A stretch of DNA of 55,274 nucleotides from Scytonema sp. UIC 10036 (GTDB lineage Bacteria > Cyanobacteriota > Cyanobacteriia > Cyanobacteriales > Nostocaceae), in assembly GCF_009725235.1 (NCBI RefSeq), contig NZ_WJFC01000081.1, positions 1 through 55,274 of the forward strand. Reading direction: 5' to 3'. A program made the position numbers and the translations under genes. Below the pieces are notes generated by a model. That model was not told the origin of the DNA, did not search any database, and saw only the letters and a program-made list of their open reading frames with translations. Of the stretch, positions 1-8,171 are shown one piece after another (position 1 is the first letter of the stretch; every line of letters starts with the position of its first letter).

Positions 1-19
1 GGGTTAGGGTGGGGTAAAA
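1..19. repeat. Left copy of window-terminal inverted repeat
   Basis: The first 19 bases, GGGTTAGGGTGGGGTAAAA, are the exact reverse complement of the last 19 bases of the window; base 20 no longer matches. The likely reading is that both ends stop in copies of one dispersed repeat, where an assembly would break. Nothing here shows a transposase. Confidence 0.75.
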
Positions 20-117
20 AATATTTGATACATCAATCATAACTTTTCAAACATCCTCTAAGAGAAGTTATTTTACCAATAATTATTCCAGTGTTTCTTA
101 AATTTTAGGAAGTCATC

Positions 118-1290
118 ATGACACAAAGTATAGCATTTCCGTTTAATGAAGCATCACGTGTATTAATGGTATCAATGCGGAATCTAAAATTTCATGTTTC
201 TCGATCTGCCGGTTACGAATTTGAGGATATTATCTGTAGTTGTGACACAGTAGATTTATTTTCTCCGACCTTCAATCCCGCTCTTTTCAAAGTCACAAAT
301 GCCTTAGCTAATAGCGCTGCAAAAATTTTCAAAAATGGCAAATTATTCCACTTTCTAGTGAATTATCAATTTGAAGTCAAGAAAGAATACGAACTATTTT
401 TCATATTCTGCCAATCACCACAAGATATTCTGGTTTTAAATTCTCTTAAAGGCTGGCGGGACAAATGCCGCTATGCTGTTTGCTGGCTGGACGAACTTTG
501 GGCAAAAGATATTGATAGTTGGAGAGCCCAGCTAGAACTTCTCAAAGACTTTGATTGTGTTTTTATGAACTTTAGTTCTAGTATCGATCGAGTCCATGAT
601 ATCGTTCAGCGTCCTTGCTATTCCATACCTTACGGAGTTGACACGGTAAAATTCTGTCCTTATCCAGCAGACCTTTACCGTTGTATTGATGTTTTAAATA
701 TTGGACGGCGTTCAAAAGTCACCCATAATGCCCTACTAGAACTTGCCGACCGAGAAAAGCTTTTCTATATCTATGACACAATCAAAGATTTATACATGAG
801 TGATTACGGCTATCACCGGAGTCTTTACACAAATTTTATTAAGAGAAGCCGATACACGATCGTCAATAAAGCAAAATTTGATTTAACTGGTAAAACCAAT
901 CCTCAAGAAGAAGTAGATCCGCGCTTCTTTGAAGGAGCCGCCGGAGGAACAATTATGTTAGGCGTTGCTCCAAAATGTAAGGATTTCAACAAATATTTTG
1001 ATTGGTCAGATCCAGTGATTGAGATTCCATTTGATTGCTTTAGTATAGCTGGGGTAATAGGTGAGTTAGATACACAACCCGAGTATCAAGACAAAATACG
1101 TAAAAACAATATTTTCAATTCCCTACTTACCCATGATTGGGTGTACCGTTGGGAAGCAATTTTGGCAACCCTAGGGCTTGATAGCACTCCAAAGATCGGA
1201 AAACGGAAAGCTCATCTCCAAAACTTAGCGGAAATAGCTAGGACTTCACCGGATAGCTGTCACCAAACTCGACTGCTTTTGGCTCAGTGA
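118..1290 (+). CDS. CgeB-like family 1 glycosyltransferase
   Basis: A 390-residue cytoplasmic protein that I read as a GT-B fold glycosyltransferase of the CgeB/Glyco_trans_1_2 kind. The middle carries a PYGVD motif near residue 170, typical of the inter-domain region of group 1 transferases. The C-terminal half has RFFEGAAGG near residue 269 followed by a DWSDPVIEIPFD-like stretch, which matches the CgeB-type sugar-nucleotide binding region. There is no signal peptide or membrane segment. Donor and acceptor cannot be told from sequence. The stop codon lies within the promoter of the next gene, an osmoprotectant ABC ATPase, but nothing ties the two functionally. The ATG start follows an AT-rich leader with a weak AGGAAG. 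Confidence 0.7.
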   Translation: MTQSIAFPFNEASRVLMVSMRNLKFHVSRSAGYEFEDIICSCDTVDLFSPTFNPALFKVTNALANSAAKIFKNGKLFHFLVNYQFEVKKEYELFFIFCQSPQDILVLNSLKGWRDKCRYAVCWLDELWAKDIDSWRAQLELLKDFDCVFMNFSSSIDRVHDIVQRPCYSIPYGVDTVKFCPYPADLYRCIDVLNIGRRSKVTHNALLELADREKLFYIYDTIKDLYMSDYGYHRSLYTNFIKRSRYTIVNKAKFDLTGKTNPQEEVDPRFFEGAAGGTIMLGVAPKCKDFNKYFDWSDPVIEIPFDCFSIAGVIGELDTQPEYQDKIRKNNIFNSLLTHDWVYRWEAILATLGLDSTPKIGKRKAHLQNLAEIARTSPDSCHQTRLLLAQ

Positions 1291-1307
1291 CAATAAGTGC
1301 GTATAAT
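1279..1307 (+). promoter_or_regulatory. Sigma70-type promoter for the osmoprotectant ABC gene
   Basis: TTGGCT, a 17-base spacer and a perfect TATAAT at 1302-1307. Transcription would begin near 1314, inside the longest open frame but upstream of the ATG at 1338, so it supports the ATG as the true start over the GTG at 1287. Confidence 0.55.
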
Positions 1308-1337
1308 AGCATAAAGCTAGCTTGCAATTTATTGACA

Positions 1338-2087
1338 ATGCCGCAGGATACAGAAGCCGCAGTTGAATTTCGCAATGTAACCTTCAGTCTAAACAAGCGC
1401 CCTTTGGTATCAAACCTCAATTTTACTATAGACCAAGGAGAAGCCCTGCTCTTACTAGGGCGCAGTGGGAGTGGCAAAACAACAATCATAAAATTAATCA
1501 ATCACCTTTTGGCACCAACAGAAGGTGAAGTTTTATTTAATGGTATTCCTACAACTCAATGGAATGAAATAAAACTACGAAGAAAAATTGGTTACGTTAT
1601 TCAAGAAACAGGGTTATTTCCCCATTTTACTGTGGAACGCAATATTGGTTTGGTTCCTCATTTAGAAGGTTGGAAGCCAAAACAAATAAAAACAAGAGTG
1701 TATGAATTACTGCATTTAGTTGGTTTAGAACCCGAGAAATTTGCTCAAAGATTTCCACACCAACTTTCAGGAGGGCAAAGGCAGCGAGTGGGAGTCGCAA
1801 GGGCATTGGCAGCAGATCCACCTATGTTGTTGATGGATGAACCTTTTGGGGCTTTAGATCCTATTACGCGGTTAGAACTGCAAGAAGAATTCAAGCGCTT
1901 GCAGACAGAATTGGGTAAGACTGTTTTGTTCGTAACTCACGATATTCATGAAGCATTTGTTTTGGCATCTAGAATTGGGTTGATGTATGGGGGAGAATTG
2001 GTAGCATTAGGTACACCAAAAGAATTTTTGCAATCCCAGCATCCTGAAGCTTTGGCATTTTTGCAGTCTTTAAAATTGGCTCTATGA
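1338..2087 (+). CDS. Osmoprotectant (glycine betaine/choline type) ABC transporter ATP-binding protein
   Basis: A 249-residue ABC ATPase of the OpuA/OpuB/ProV type that would power import of a quaternary-ammonium osmoprotectant. Visible motifs are Walker A GRSGSGKTT (residues 41-49), signature LSGGQRQR near 145, Walker B MLLMDEP near 166 followed by FGALD, and the switch His in FVTHD. It lacks the C-terminal CBS domains found in some OpuA ATPases. The frame is open from a GTG at 1287 that overlaps the previous stop, but a good promoter sits inside that extension, so I use the ATG at 1338. Its partner permease/binding-protein gene immediately downstream is destroyed, so the ATPase is probably orphaned. 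Confidence 0.85.
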   Translation: MPQDTEAAVEFRNVTFSLNKRPLVSNLNFTIDQGEALLLLGRSGSGKTTIIKLINHLLAPTEGEVLFNGIPTTQWNEIKLRRKIGYVIQETGLFPHFTVERNIGLVPHLEGWKPKQIKTRVYELLHLVGLEPEKFAQRFPHQLSGGQRQRVGVARALAADPPMLLMDEPFGALDPITRLELQEEFKRLQTELGKTVLFVTHDIHEAFVLASRIGLMYGGELVALGTPKEFLQSQHPEALAFLQSLKLAL

Positions 2088-2619
2088 ACTTCAGTAACTT
2101 CTTCTTCATAAAATATGCTCAAGAAATTCTAGAACGGACTTTTGAACATTGACTGTACGCGGTGAAGATGCCAAACGTTTCAATATTCAAACTCTGTCTG
2201 ATGCTGCTCGATATACACCTCAATGGCGTGGGGGTTTTAGTTATGAGTTCATGGAACGGGAGGATGGTTTTCCTGGTTTGGCAAAAACTTATGATTTGCG
2301 CTTTGCCAAATCTCCTCGCATCATGGATTTGGGATTGATATATCGATCGCTCGTGCAAAAGCAAGTGGATATGGTAAATGGCAATTCCACAGATGGACAA
2401 ATTGCTCGCTTGAGTTTGGTGGTGCTGAAAGATGACAAGCGTTATTTTCCACCCTATGAAGCAACTCCCATATTCAGGAAGGAAACATTGCAAAAGTATC
2501 CTGAACTGAAGAAGGCGATCGCTGAACTTGTTGGCAAAATCTCAGCAGATGAAATGCGACGGATGAATGACCTAGTTGAGGGAGAGTTACATACTACACC
2601 CGTTGCGCGAGCAATGTAA
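2083..2619 (+). pseudogene. Remnant of fused osmoprotectant permease/substrate-binding protein gene
   Basis: An ATG at 2083, overlapping the stop of the ATPase gene, opens 22 codons (MNFSNFFFIKYAQ...) ending in TGA at 2149-2151. Coding then resumes in another frame with about 155 residues that match the C-terminal half of an OpuAC-type binding protein: RGEDAKRFNIQTLSDAARYT, MEREDGFPGLAKTYDLRF, KQVDMVNGNSTDG, YFPPYEA and KISADEMRRMN. Cyanobacteria often carry a single fused permease plus binding protein of roughly 500 residues. Here all the membrane segments and the first binding lobe are gone, so a large internal deletion has occurred. It was surely the partner of the preceding ATPase. Confidence 0.75.
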
Positions 2620-2763
2620 CGACAAGCACCATACATACTTGCGTTTGCACTGCTTTATTAAAATATTGCAGTATTTCTTTTTTTTAAATTTATTTTTTTA
2701 ATAAGACGCACTCCAGTATTTTAATCACAGTAAAATACCCTGTAGTGCACAAATATCAGCTAG

Positions 2764-2788
2764 CCTCATCTACAGATGGGGTTTTTTT
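2764..2788 (+). terminator. Rho-independent terminator after the osmoprotectant genes
   Basis: CCTCATC, loop TACA and GATGGGG form a 7-pair stem (one G-U pair), followed directly by seven T. It lies about 145 bases after the permease/binding-protein remnant. Confidence 0.75.
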
Positions 2789-2887
2789 ATTGTGTGGCAA
2801 ATTGCCCTACTTGCTTATCTTAGCGCTTGTCATTTTTTCATGTCAAGAATTCATTTAAAAAATCCTGAACAATGACCAGTCACCCAT

Positions 2888-2937
2888 TGCTGGTTAGTGG
2901 TTAGTGGTTAGTGGTTAGTGGTTAGTGGTTACTGGTC
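2888..2937. repeat. Heptamer tandem repeat (GTTAGTG)
   Basis: About six tandem copies of GGTTAGT/GTTAGTG followed by TTACTGGTCACC. The same family recurs at 7333-7365, 13346-13400 and 41934-41975. With the terminator, this accounts for the 2620-2951 gap; the rest is AT-rich with no gene visible. Confidence 0.85.
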
Positions 2938-2951
2938 ACCGCTCGGATGAT

Positions 2952-3629
2952 TCAAGCTGGAGCAAAAGCGCCGATGGGAATGGGTACAATCTGAGGGGTG
3001 GTCAAGCAGGTTCCTTGTCTGTACCAAATCCCCTCTACTTCAAAAGCCTCAAACTCAGTTGTAAGGATTGCCCACGTTCGTTCATTAAGTCCACCAGAAT
3101 AAGTCCAAGTAAATCGACTTTCGTTCCGCAATCGTTGCTCTAGTTCTGCCAAGTCTTGAGGTAGCCAAAATCGAGTCATCACCCTTTGAGTCGCAATCTC
3201 TGGTGGAGTTTCTAGCAAATTAGACATGGCTTGATTGACAATAATTTGCTTGTGGTTATCTTGTCTGACAATACTAACGGGGCGCTCGTTTTCAGCTGCT
3301 GCAATAATTCGATACAACAATTCAATAGGCAAATGCAACTGACTGCAAAAAACTGAACCTGTTGGCAAGAGAGTCTCAGCAGTCTCAGCTAGTGGAGGTG
3401 GTGTTTGATCGACCATCCATCCAAAAAACTCAATAGGGTGTTTGCAACGTTTCCACCCTATTTTTACTTTCCCCTTAATTTTTGCTGCCGTTTCCGACAA
3501 AGCATCTCCATAGTTTTGAGCAAGATAGATAGCATCTTGTTTTGTAGGAGCATGGATAGAAACCCCTTGGTGGGACAATTTATAGCTCCACCCTGCTTGA
3601 TTAAGAACTCTAAGAACACACGCACTCAT
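2952..3629 (-). CDS. PAS-like domain protein, copy 1
   Basis: A 225-residue protein closely similar along its whole length to the protein at 4118-4822. The N-terminal ~70 residues (GWSYKLS...GVSIHAPTKQDA...IGWKRCKHPIEFFGWM) match no domain I can name. The C-terminal ~120 residues look PAS-like: RPVSIVRQDNHKQIIVNQAM, then TRFWLPQDLAELEQRL and WAILTTEFEAFEVEGIWYRQ. A sensory or protein-interaction role is inferred only. Unlike copy 2 it has no intact ribbon-helix-helix gene upstream; only a decayed stretch of that gene's 3' end survives at 3630-3690. Start ATGAGTGCG aligns with that of copy 2. Confidence 0.6.
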   Translation of the reverse strand: MSACVLRVLNQAGWSYKLSHQGVSIHAPTKQDAIYLAQNYGDALSETAAKIKGKVKIGWKRCKHPIEFFGWMVDQTPPPLAETAETLLPTGSVFCSQLHLPIELLYRIIAAAENERPVSIVRQDNHKQIIVNQAMSNLLETPPEIATQRVMTRFWLPQDLAELEQRLRNESRFTWTYSGGLNERTWAILTTEFEAFEVEGIWYRQGTCLTTPQIVPIPIGAFAPA

Positions 3630-3690
3630 CTCTCACACCTTCTGATTTATTATATAAAGTTATGAAAATTTAGTTGCCAAGTCATAGCAA
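3630..3690 (-). pseudogene. Decayed 3' end of a ribbon-helix-helix gene upstream of PAS copy 1
   Basis: On the minus strand the stretch TGGCAACTAAATTTT... up to CAGAAGGTGTGA matches TGGCAACAAACTTTT... to CTGAAGGTGTGA at the 3' end of the gene at 4773-5228, but is now closed by stop codons (ends WQLNFHNFI, stop). This shows that a two-gene module was duplicated and the first gene later lost from this copy. Confidence 0.6.
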
Positions 3691-3691
3691 T

Positions 3692-3757
3692 TTTGGATTT
3701 TAGATTGTGGATTTTAGATTGTGGATTTGAGATTTTAGATTTTGGGTTTTGCATTAA
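3692..3757. repeat. AT-rich GATTTTAGATTTTGGA repeat
   Basis: Repeated GGATTTTAGATTGT / GATTTTAGATTTTGG units. The inverse form (AATCCAAAATCC) appears at 10570-10605, 10800-10850 and 50645-50680. It is one of the short tandem repeat families of filamentous cyanobacteria. Confidence 0.8.
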
Positions 3758-3772
3758 ATTACCGATCGCACG

Positions 3773-3802
3773 CTGACCAAAAACTATTGATAGACATATA
3801 AA
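3773..3802 (+). promoter_or_regulatory. Candidate promoter of a small RNA
   Basis: CTGACC (4 of 6 to TTGACA), an 18-base spacer and TATAAA (5 of 6 to TATAAT). Predicted start near 3809 coincides with the first base of a 10-bp hairpin stem. Confidence 0.4.
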
Positions 3803-3807
3803 AACCC

Positions 3808-3883
3808 TGCCATCAATGCGTGTATGACATACAGCACCATGAATTGATGGCAAACTAGCTTAACAGCCCTGTTAAGCGTTTTT
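3808..3883 (+). ncRNA. Candidate ~75-nt small RNA with terminator
   Basis: Between the two PAS copies. TGCCATCAAT (3808-3817) pairs perfectly with ATTGATGGCA (3843-3852), enclosing a palindromic GTATGACATAC. A second hairpin, GCTTAACA/GCCC/TGTTAAGC, is followed by GTTTTTGTTTT and reads as a Rho-independent terminator on the plus strand. No plus-strand gene lies upstream within 1.2 kb to need that terminator, and a promoter sits at the right distance. It matches no RNA family I recognise. Confidence 0.45.
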
Positions 3884-4117
3884 GTTTTGAATGATATCTA
3901 TTATTTAATAATAGTCAACGAATGTAAGGAAATTATGTGTTTTTTCTTATAGAATTTCTGGGATTCCTGTTAAGAATTGTGTACGGCGACGCTTTTCTAG
4001 AAGTAATAACAAAAGTTTAAAATAAACAAAAGTAAAGATATTAACAGTGAGTAGTGACCCGAAGAGCCACTGCTCACTAGTCAATGGTCACTGGTCAGGT
4101 GGTCACTGGTCAGGTGG

Positions 4118-4822
4118 TTACTGAAAGTAAGCCCCTGGTGGGATTGGCACAGGTTGAGGAGTCGTCAAACAGGTTCCCTGTCTGTACCAAATTCCCTCTA
4201 CTTCAAAAGCCTCAAACTCAGTTGTGAGAATTGCCCAAGTGTGTTCGTTGAGTCCACCGCAGTAAGTCCAAATAAATCGGCTCTCATTGCGTAAGCGCCG
4301 TTGCAGTTCTGCTAAATCTTCCGGTAGCCAAAATCGGGTCATGACCCTTTGAGTGGCAATTTTTGGAAAAGACTGTAACATATTAGACATAGCTTGGTTA
4401 ATAATGATTTGCTGATTGTCATCTTGTCTGACAATACTGACCGGACGGTGATTTTCAGATGCTGCAATCATCCGATACAACAACCCTGTTGGTAAGTACA
4501 ACTGGCTGCAAAAAACTTTTTCTCTAGAGAAAATGCGTTCGCCCTTGGCGCAAGCCTCCCCTGGCTTATCGCTAGCCTCAGCAGGTGCGGGCATTTTTTG
4601 CAACCCCATCCAACCGTAAAACTCGATAGGATGCTTGCACCGTTTCCATCCTATTCGTACTTTCCCCTTAATTTTTGCTGCGGTTTCAGTTAAAACATCG
4701 CCGTAGTTTTGAGCAAGGCTGGTTGCATCTTGCTTTGTAGGGGCAAGGATAGAAACTCCTTCAGAAGACAGCTTATAGTTCCAACCTGGTTGATTGAGGA
4801 CTTTCAGAACGCTCATACTCAT
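4118..4822 (-). CDS. PAS-like domain protein, copy 2
   Basis: A 234-residue paralogue of the protein at 2952-3629, with the same unknown N-terminal region (IGWKRCKHPIEFYGWM) and the same PAS-like C-terminal region (RPVSIVRQDDNQQIIINQAM; WAILTTEFEAFEVEGIWYRQ). The linker is longer here (roughly residues 75-105), and its DNA at about 4530-4580 looks like a dispersed repeat (GCGTTCGCCCTTGGCG) inserted in frame. Its start overlaps the 3' end of the upstream ribbon-helix-helix-type gene by 50 bases, so the two are probably co-translated. A partnership in which this protein senses and the other binds DNA is inference. Confidence 0.65.
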   Translation of the reverse strand: MSMSVLKVLNQPGWNYKLSSEGVSILAPTKQDATSLAQNYGDVLTETAAKIKGKVRIGWKRCKHPIEFYGWMGLQKMPAPAEASDKPGEACAKGERIFSREKVFCSQLYLPTGLLYRMIAASENHRPVSIVRQDDNQQIIINQAMSNMLQSFPKIATQRVMTRFWLPEDLAELQRRLRNESRFIWTYCGGLNEHTWAILTTEFEAFEVEGIWYRQGTCLTTPQPVPIPPGAYFQ

Positions 4823-5228
4823 CTATCACACCTTCAGAATTATCGTGTAAGCACTTAAAAGTTTGTTGCCAAATTATCTTTCGTTCTTGCTCAGGAATGC
4901 CCAAGGTAGACGTGATAATGGCGAAGTCCCCAGGTGTAGGCAGTACTTCCCCTCTGGCAAGCGCTTGTAAGTTTTTGATTCCAAGGTGCCTTAGTTTTGT
5001 CATATTAACTCGAACCAACTCCCCAATCGTTCTTGGGAGGTAAGTTTGTTCGGGTTTCGAGAAGTTGGAAGCGGTTCTTTTAGCCAGCCACTCACAAAGC
5101 ATCTCTTCTATTGCATCGCTTTGGGAAATTCCCTCACGAGCACAGATGCTTTTGAATTCCCGCGCTATTTCCACGAGAACATAGCCACTGACTTGTTTGT
5201 AATCAGCAGAACGCCTTTTGTCAGTCAT
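4773..5228 (-). CDS. Ribbon-helix-helix-like DNA-binding protein
   Basis: A 151-residue protein. Residues ~10-50 (YKQVSGYVLVEIAREF, REGISQSDAIEEMLCEWLAK) have the strand-helix-helix look of CopG/Arc-type proteins that act on DNA as dimers. The C-terminal part (LPRTIGELVRVNMTKLRHLG...LARGEVLPTPGDFAIITSTLG) resembles a helical lambda-repressor-like segment, less certainly. It overlaps the PAS-like gene by 50 bases in another frame. Start ATG is preceded by AAGAGAC. No operator could be assigned in the region upstream. Confidence 0.55.
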   Translation of the reverse strand: MTDKRRSADYKQVSGYVLVEIAREFKSICAREGISQSDAIEEMLCEWLAKRTASNFSKPEQTYLPRTIGELVRVNMTKLRHLGIKNLQALARGEVLPTPGDFAIITSTLGIPEQERKIIWQQTFKCLHDNSEGVIDEYERSESPQSTRLEL

Positions 5229-5723
5229 GTCTCTTGGTCATTCCATAGACTGTTGATATCATGCTTGTCTTTATTGTCCCGCATTTGACCCAAATTGTAG
5301 GAATAGGATTTAAATTACTCACTGTTTATCTTACGCCAATTTTGAATGAATTCTTGACAGAAAAAAATGACAAACGCTAGTATTAGTTGGGATGAGTTAT
5401 TACTGTTGAAAATAAAAGAGAAAACAAGAAAAAGTAGATGCCCCTGAGGAGTTGTTCTCGAGTGAAAGACAAAGCATCTCATTGGCTAGCTTGTCTGGAT
5501 AGAAGCTAGCCTCAAAACTGAATTAACAGAATTTGCGAGATTGTGCCTTAGTCTTCAGGCTTTTATTATAAGGCAAAAGTACTGAGTTGGGTATTCGATA
5601 GTTAAAAAGACGCGAGTACTCAATAGGTGTGTTGGGAATTGTTAAACGGGCGAGCATTACTGCCCACCCCAAAATATTCAGGTAATTATTTTTTCTTTTT
5701 CCGAAAGCGCCCCAACGGGCGTT
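5229..5723. other. Intergenic region, 495 bp
   Basis: No coding potential seen. It contains a perfect 9-bp inverted repeat, GGCTAGCTT (5484-5492) and AAGCTAGCC (5503-5511), with no T run, and next to phoD a CGCCCC/CAACG/GGGCG-like hairpin (5707-5721) with TTTTACTTTT on its plus-strand side. Promoters for the ribbon-helix-helix gene must lie at the left end but are not obvious. Confidence 0.5.
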
Positions 5724-7316
5724 TTACTTTTCCGGCGACAAATCCACGCTGTAAAGAGTTTTGCCCTCTAGGTTAAGCAATGCAACTGTCATCACTTCCG
5801 TATTGCTGTTAATTTTTACAGTTCCAAAGAATTGCAAGCCATCACTTGGAGGTCGATTTGCCTGTAAATTTGTGGGAATACTCAGGAATTGTAACTGCGG
5901 ACCAAAGGTATTTTCCAGTCGATTGGGTCCAAAAGTACCAGAATTAATAGGACCCGCAACAAACTCCCAGAAAGGTTTAAAGTCAGTAAACTGTGCTTGA
6001 GAGGGGTCGTAGTAATGGGCTGCTGCATAATGTACATCAGCTGTTAACCACACTACATTCTTAATATCACTGCGATGGATAAAGCGCAGTATATCCGCAA
6101 GTTCAAGTTCCCGCCCCAAAGCAGGACCATCTCCGTTTGCTAAATTTTCAAAGTTTGTAGCACCATCTGGAACCACCAACCCAATGGGCATATCACTGGC
6201 AATAATTTTCCAAGTTGCTGTCGATTTCCGCAATTGATTTTTCAACCAGCGCACCTGGGCGTTGCCTAAAAATGCCGTTTCCGCACTTTGTTCTGTTTGG
6301 CGATTTGGTGAATTGGGTCCTCGGTAGCTGCGCTTGTCAATCATGAAGATTTCCAATGAAGGACCATAATTAAACGAGCGATAAATTCTGCTTGGGTCTT
6401 TACCATTGATATCAATGGGGAAATATTCCAAGAACGCTTGATTTGCTCGTCTTGCTAACAAAGAAACATCTTTGACAGTGTAGCGATTATCATCAAGAAT
6501 TTCGCCCGGATACCAATTGTTAGTTGTCTCGTGGTCATCCCACTGAGCTAATATAGGAACCTCAGCGTTAAAACGTCGGACGTTCTCATCCAATAAGTTG
6601 TAAATATAGTTACCTCGAAACTCCTGTAGAGTTTCTGCAACTTTTGATTTTGCTTCTGTCGTAATATTTTTCCAGATGCTTCCATCATCCAATTTCACTT
6701 CTGATTGGATTGGATTATCGGCATAAATAGTGTCACCGGAATGGATGAAAAAGTCTGGATTGAGTTTCCGGATAGTTTCGTAAATCTTCATACCACCGAA
6801 GTCTGGATTAATACCCCATCCTTGACCGGCAGTATCCCCCGACCATGCAAAAAAGATATCTCGTTGACCTCTATAAATAGCGGGTGTTTGGAAAGAGCCG
6901 ATCGCAGGTTCGCTTTCCTTACTAGAATCATCCAAATCTTGAAAAATGACTCGGTAGTATATCTTTTGATTTGATGGTAAGTTTTTAAGATAAACACGTG
7001 CCGTGTAATCGCTGACATCTATTGCATTGGGTCCAACAACACGTTGTACATTTCGGAGAGATTCATCTAGACTGTATTCCACAATCAGCTTTGCTGGTTT
7101 GTCAGTACGACTCCAGATAACAGCCTTATTGCCACTGATATCACCACTGGCTACACCATAAGGGATGGTAGGACGATCTGTTTTGATGATGGCTGGTGCT
7201 TGAGCAAAAACTCGCGATTTTGATAAAAGATTCGTGGATATGATTCCACCAGTTGTCATAGCTGAAGCTATTAAAAACTGGCGGCGATTGAGCTTTAGTG
7301 GAGAATTGGAGTTCAT
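5724..7316 (-). CDS. phoD: PhoD-family alkaline phosphatase/phosphodiesterase, Tat-exported
   Basis: A 530-residue exported phosphatase that would release phosphate from organic phosphoesters outside the cytoplasm. The N-terminus has a Tat signal: NRRQFL at residues 10-15, a hydrophobic stretch and RVFAQAPA. The PhoD N-terminal Fn3-like domain follows (GVASGDISGNKAVIWSR), then the metallophosphatase core with WSGDTAGQGWG, HSGDTIYADNP, QWDDHETTNNWYPG, and near the end VVWLTADVHYAAAHYY, which supply the Fe/Ca ligands of the family. Length is normal. It stands alone on this strand. Phosphate-starvation control is likely from the family, but I saw no clear Pho box upstream. It shares a theme with the phosphate island at 44-54 kb. 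Confidence 0.9.
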   Translation of the reverse strand: MNSNSPLKLNRRQFLIASAMTTGGIISTNLLSKSRVFAQAPAIIKTDRPTIPYGVASGDISGNKAVIWSRTDKPAKLIVEYSLDESLRNVQRVVGPNAIDVSDYTARVYLKNLPSNQKIYYRVIFQDLDDSSKESEPAIGSFQTPAIYRGQRDIFFAWSGDTAGQGWGINPDFGGMKIYETIRKLNPDFFIHSGDTIYADNPIQSEVKLDDGSIWKNITTEAKSKVAETLQEFRGNYIYNLLDENVRRFNAEVPILAQWDDHETTNNWYPGEILDDNRYTVKDVSLLARRANQAFLEYFPIDINGKDPSRIYRSFNYGPSLEIFMIDKRSYRGPNSPNRQTEQSAETAFLGNAQVRWLKNQLRKSTATWKIIASDMPIGLVVPDGATNFENLANGDGPALGRELELADILRFIHRSDIKNVVWLTADVHYAAAHYYDPSQAQFTDFKPFWEFVAGPINSGTFGPNRLENTFGPQLQFLSIPTNLQANRPPSDGLQFFGTVKINSNTEVMTVALLNLEGKTLYSVDLSPEK

Positions 7317-8012
7317 AAGAATATAAAGGTAGATATTGGTTAGTGGTTAGTGGTTAGTGGTTAGTGATGCACTAATCTCTAGACACTTTGCACCCCAATC
7401 TTAAATATCAACTTAGAAATGAATGCGAGCGCGTTCTTTCACACTTTGAAAATTATCTAATGAAGTATTTATTTGTCAATCAGAACTCCCACTTATCTTT
7501 TAAAAAAACAATTAAGATAGATGTAAATTCAGTAATTCTTTTTTTAAGTAGCGATCGATAATACTTATTTTTTAGGAAGAAATTTTTGAACCATAACAGA
7601 TTTTTCACATAACAATCCTATTTGATTTGTGAAATACCTGTAGGTAGGGCTAAAGCCCACTAAAGTGAAATACTTGTAGGGTGGGCTTTAGCCTACCAAA
7701 GCATAATTAGGTAGGCAATGTCCACCCTACAATACCTAAAATTTTTCCTGCATAATTTAGAATTCTTGTAATACTTAATTCTGTGTATGATTGTTTACTA
7801 TCTTCTGAACTTTATGAAGATTTATAAAGTTATTATGTTCTTGTCGTATTTTTACCAAAAAAACTTTAATTAAACTATTTTTTCTGCTATCTTAACTTTA
7901 GTATAATCATTTAATGCATAACGCAAGTTAAACTAATTAAACCTTCACATTGTTGGTACCAAGTAACCAATTGATTATTTTTGATAACCTCTTATCCTAA
8001 TAGTTGTCACAA
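7317..8012. repeat. Intergenic region, 696 bp, with foldback repeat
   Basis: Begins with GTTAGTG heptamers (7333-7365). At 7632-7697 GGTAGGGCTAAAGCCCAC faces GTGGGCTTTAGCCTACC, followed by GTAGGCAATGTCCACCCTAC: a foldback repeat of the kind scattered through cyanobacterial genomes (another trace, GTGGGCTTTAGCCCTACC, is at 37653). The rest is AT-rich, with no gene found. Confidence 0.6.
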
Positions 8013-8129
8013 ATGTTGTTAGCAATTACGATCGCAATAATCAGTCTCTGCCCACTTCTAGTTTTACTTTTTATGACTTGGGTGTGGGCAGAAACAGAAA
8101 AACGCAAAGTTCAAGAATTTGGTGAGTAA
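8013..8129 (+). CDS. Putative 38-residue single-span membrane protein
   Basis: ATG at 8013 opens 38 codons: MLLAITIAIISLCPLLVLLF, then MTWVWAETEKRKVQEFGE. One hydrophobic helix (residues 2-25) is followed by a charged tail, the layout of small thylakoid or membrane-complex subunits. There is no clear ribosome site, and I do not match it to a named subunit. It lies alone between two minus-strand genes. Confidence 0.4.
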   Translation: MLLAITIAIISLCPLLVLLFMTWVWAETEKRKVQEFGE

Positions 8130-8171
8130 TCTCACCATTCACTGGTCACTGGTTACTGGTCACTGATATTG

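Noticed and set aside
3650..3853. 67-codon minus-strand ORF
   Set aside because: Most of it is translated GATTTTAGATTTTGG repeat; only its tail is meaningful, as the decayed ribbon-helix-helix gene end.
5484..5511. Perfect 9-bp inverted repeat as a terminator
   Set aside because: No T run on either strand and no gene end close by.
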